64,000 nucleotides of DNA from JAAXQD01 sp963790095 (GTDB lineage: Bacteria; Desulfobacterota; Desulfobacteria; Desulfobacterales; UBA11574), in the NCBI GenBank assembly GCA_963790095.1, contig CAWBNO010000020.1:62001-126000 (forward strand), in the 5' to 3' direction. The notes beneath the pieces were generated by a model. That model made no database searches. It saw nothing but the letters and a program-made list of their open reading frames with translations, and was not told the DNA's origin. Below are positions 63,101 to 64,000 of this stretch, in pieces; the first letter of the stretch is position 1; every line of letters starts with the position of its first letter. The translations under genes were made by a program, and so were the position numbers.

Positions 63101-63426
63101 ATGAGAATCTAAAACATACCGGCGAATTGCCCATCGTCGGTGTCAATACGTTCCGGGACCCTGACACCGATCTGGAACAGTTGTCTGAATGCGTTGAACT
63201 GTCCAGGGCCACTGAAGCTGAAAAAGAATCACAACTCAATCGACTGGGCGAGTTCAAAAAACTGAATGAAAAAGAGGCCCCGAAAATGCTGGAGCGCCTC
63301 CAGAAAACCGTCCTGTCCGGAGATAATATCTTTGCCGAACTTATGGAGACCGTTAAGGTATGCACGCTGGGGCAGATTACCCAGGCATTGTATGATGTGG
63401 GGGGGAAATATCGCCGGAATATGTAA
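60148..63426 (+). CDS. icmF: Fused acyl-CoA mutase IcmF (isobutyryl-CoA mutase type)
   Basis: 1092 residues in the IcmF order. Residues ~10-145: B12-binding domain (DGHDASINIVRR, SSYQGG, VFGGGGG). ~200-420: MeaB-like G-protein chaperone (Walker A GTGGSGKSS, ETAGIGQGD, NKYEKRGGEDA). ~550-1090: mutase TIM barrel. Two residues that set substrate choice read F582 (AGVFPLKR) and Q739 (GQNT), the isobutyryl-CoA pattern, instead of the Tyr/Arg of methylmalonyl-CoA mutase. So it should interconvert isobutyryl-CoA and n-butyryl-CoA. GAGGAGGG precedes the ATG. It lies downstream of tetR and before a thiolase. Confidence 0.93.
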   Translation: MNVDVEVYKPKHHIRVVTATSLFDGHDASINIVRRILQDAAVEVIHLGHNRSVHEIVDAAIQEDVQGIAVSSYQGGHVEFFKYIVDLLKEEGVPHIKVFGGGGGVIIPDEIAALEAYGVTKIYSPEDGAKMGLQGMINHMVEHMDFSTTQGKDFNIAGLFPDDRYKVANLITAVELAKAEEDGHLAKLRTEIFKKIGNRKIPVIGITGTGGSGKSSLTDELILRILHDLTDIKLAIISSDPSRRKTGGALLGDRIRMNAIENPRVYMRSLATRRSHTEIPHALAESIDVVKAAGFDLVIVETAGIGQGDSGIIDLVDLSIYVMTSEFGAATQLEKIDMLDFADLVVINKYEKRGGEDAVRDVRKQVQRNRKAWDQSPEEMPVFGTIASKFNDDGVTALYHGIMDTLGEKTGIVFDSNLPRTQTRISTSKTIIIPPERTRYLAEIADTVRSYHRETHGQADAVRKIWHLKETEEILTNDNLTGDASEVLNRLKAEIAKAEDGLYPETTRLLDDWEEIKETYTQDELVYRVRSREIRVPLYHESLSRTPIPKIVLPKFKDPGEIYTWLREENVPGRFPFTAGVFPLKRMDEDPTRMFAGEGDPARTNRRFKLLSQNYEAKRLSTAFDSVTLYGYDPDRRPDIYGKVGTSGVSICTFDDVKVLYDGFNLCAPSTSVSMTINGPAPIMLAMFLNTAIDQQMEAFRRDKGRAPSEKEYNEIRSKTLSNVRGTVQADILKEDQGQNTCIFSIEFALKMMGDIQEYFIKNDVRNFYSVSISGYHIAEAGANPITQLALTLANGFTYVEYYLSRGMPIDSFAPNLSFFFSNGMDPEYTVIGRVARRIWSIAIQNKYGGSARSQMMKYHVQTSGRSLHSQDIQFNDIRTTLQALCAIYDNCNSLHTNAFDEAITTPSNESVRRALAIQLIINREWGLAKNENMNQGSFVVEELTRLVEEAVLLEFDRIAERGGVLGAMETGYQRSKIQEESIYYENLKHTGELPIVGVNTFRDPDTDLEQLSECVELSRATEAEKESQLNRLGEFKKLNEKEAPKMLERLQKTVLSGDNIFAELMETVKVCTLGQITQALYDVGGKYRRNM

Positions 63427-63437
63427 CAGAACTGCCC

Positions 63438-63812
63438 AAAGTGGAAATGCCTAAAATGTCTAAAGTTGAAGTAGGCGTTCACTGGGTTCAGAGGTTCAGG
63501 GTTGAGGGGTACAGAGGTTGAGGGGTACAGAGGTTCAAGGATTCAAGGGTTCAAAGGTTCAGGGGTTCACAAGGTTCCATTCTTGTCCCCGGACTGCATT
63601 TGGGATGTGTATTTACGAGAAAAGCGTCAGTTTCGTTAGTCCTAATCCAAAATTTGAAGTTAAATGCGCAATTACTTGGGAAAATGAACATTTGAGACGA
63701 GGACTTCGGATCTTCATGCCTTCTTTGTCCTTAACCCTGAACGTTGAACCCCTGAACCTGTGAACGGTTCAAGTTGAAATGCCTAAAATGATCTAAAATG
63801 CCTAAAATTGGG
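63438..63812. repeat. Composite repeat: GCCTAAA words flanking a GTTCA-word hairpin element
   Basis: Left GCCTAAAATGTCTAAAG (near 63449) and right ATGCCTAAAATGATCTAAA plus ATGCCTAAAATTGGG (63777-63812) flank an element with GGTTCAGGGGTTCA-type words at 63486-63575 and the mirrored CCCTGAAC/CCCCTGAACC words at 63730-63765. The open frame at 63518-63763 merely reads through the repeat. No gene is supported in the icmF-thiolase gap. Confidence 0.75.
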
Positions 63813-63852
63813 TAACGCATTGAACGTAAACATAGAAAAGGAAATATTTATT

Positions 63853-64000
63853 ATGAAAGAAGCAGTCATTGTGAGTGCAGCGAGAACGCCGCTGGGGAAT
63901 TTTAATGGTTCTTTTGGGAGTATGGGCGCCAACGACCTTGGGGCTGTAGTGATTGAAGCGGCGGTTCAACGTGCCGGAATAAAAAAAGATCAGGTTGATG
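63853..64000 (+). CDS. Acetyl-CoA acetyltransferase (thiolase), 3' part outside window
   Basis: The first 49 codons read VIVSAARTPLGNFNGSFGS and an ANDLGAVVIEAAVQRAGI run, the standard N-terminus of thiolases. AAAAGGAAAT lies about 8 bases before the ATG. Catalytic cysteine and histidine are beyond the window end. It would cleave a 3-ketoacyl-CoA or condense acetyl-CoA in the butyryl-CoA route fed by IcmF. Confidence 0.92.
   Translation, partial: MKEAVIVSAARTPLGNFNGSFGSMGANDLGAVVIEAAVQRAGIKKDQVD

Noticed and set aside
63478..63580. CRISPR-like array of GTTCA words
   Set aside because: Word spacing is irregular and short, there are no unique spacers of constant length and no cas genes; the mirrored right half shows a hairpin element instead. 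The GCCTAAA arrays fail for the same reasons.
63518..63763. 81-codon ORF after icmF
   Set aside because: It translates repeat words and lacks a ribosome-binding site.

Overview
This window reads as a chromosomal segment of a sulfate-reducer-like deltaproteobacterium (Desulfobacterota, most like Desulfobacterales). The indications are the style of the cell-wall/division cluster, multi-PAS kinases and PilZ proteins, a TRAP transporter with a TatT lipoprotein, a rubrerythrin, and acyl-CoA catabolism genes ending in a fused B12 mutase (IcmF). This is inference from gene families; there is no rRNA marker. I saw no tRNA, rRNA or CRISPR array.

Layout. (1) 1-17.7 kb, plus strand: a dcw cluster, ftsI (cut by the window edge), a fused murE-murF, mraY, murD, ftsW, murG, murC, murB, ftsQ, ftsA, ftsZ, then a radical SAM/B12-type protein. 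Together these make lipid II and build the FtsQ/A/Z divisome. No ddl is present. (2) 17.8-28.0 kb, minus strand: a signalling block with three PilZ proteins, a hybrid histidine kinase, a single-domain response regulator, a lipoprotein with an HExxH motif, a kinase/NtrC-type pair whose kinase carries an apparent frameshift, and a PAS-PAS-PAS-PAS-LuxR protein. (3) 28.3-44.8 kb: a mixed housekeeping and envelope region: a cysteine-cluster protein, an orphan amino-acid-type binding protein, lipB-lipA with an isoaspartyl peptidase and a three-finger zinc-knuckle protein, a fused glycosyltransferase, a TVP38 membrane protein, DUF3047, RNase H, a lytic transglycosylase, a ZraP-like protein, rubrerythrin and an RlpA lipoprotein. 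(4) 43.9-50.1 kb: tatT-dctP-dctQ-dctM, then a Phd/VapC module, an MNT/HEPN module whose toxin gene is frameshifted, and a short remnant of another HEPN-type gene. (5) 50.4-64.0 kb: acyl-CoA metabolism: DUF6125, XRE-cupin regulator, HMG-CoA-lyase-like protein, carboxyltransferase, AUH-like hydratase, acyl-CoA dehydrogenase, a second crotonase, a divergent TetR regulator with two near-identical 18-bp palindromic operators, IcmF and the start of a thiolase. The set resembles a leucine/branched-chain acyl-CoA route, but several diagnostic catalytic residues differ.

The most unusual layer is between the genes. The intergenic DNA is full of hairpin-forming dispersed elements. One pair (38992-39036 and 50273-50317, opposite orientation) keeps an identical 19-nt core while both sides of its 10-bp stem change together, as expected for selection on structure. 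A ~220-bp repeat occurs as an inverted pair around the TRAP/toxin block, with more diverged copies elsewhere. A four-helix-bundle (S23/TIGR02436-type) gene is flanked by inverted arrays of a GCCTAAA word, looks like a mobile cassette, and has an in-frame amber codon where tryptophan is expected; a gene-less copy of its flank sits at 63.8 kb. Several other long hairpins built from short repeated words lie at gene ends.

Limits: starts were chosen by eye from ribosome-binding sites and family N-termini. Function calls rest on recognised motifs, not on searches.
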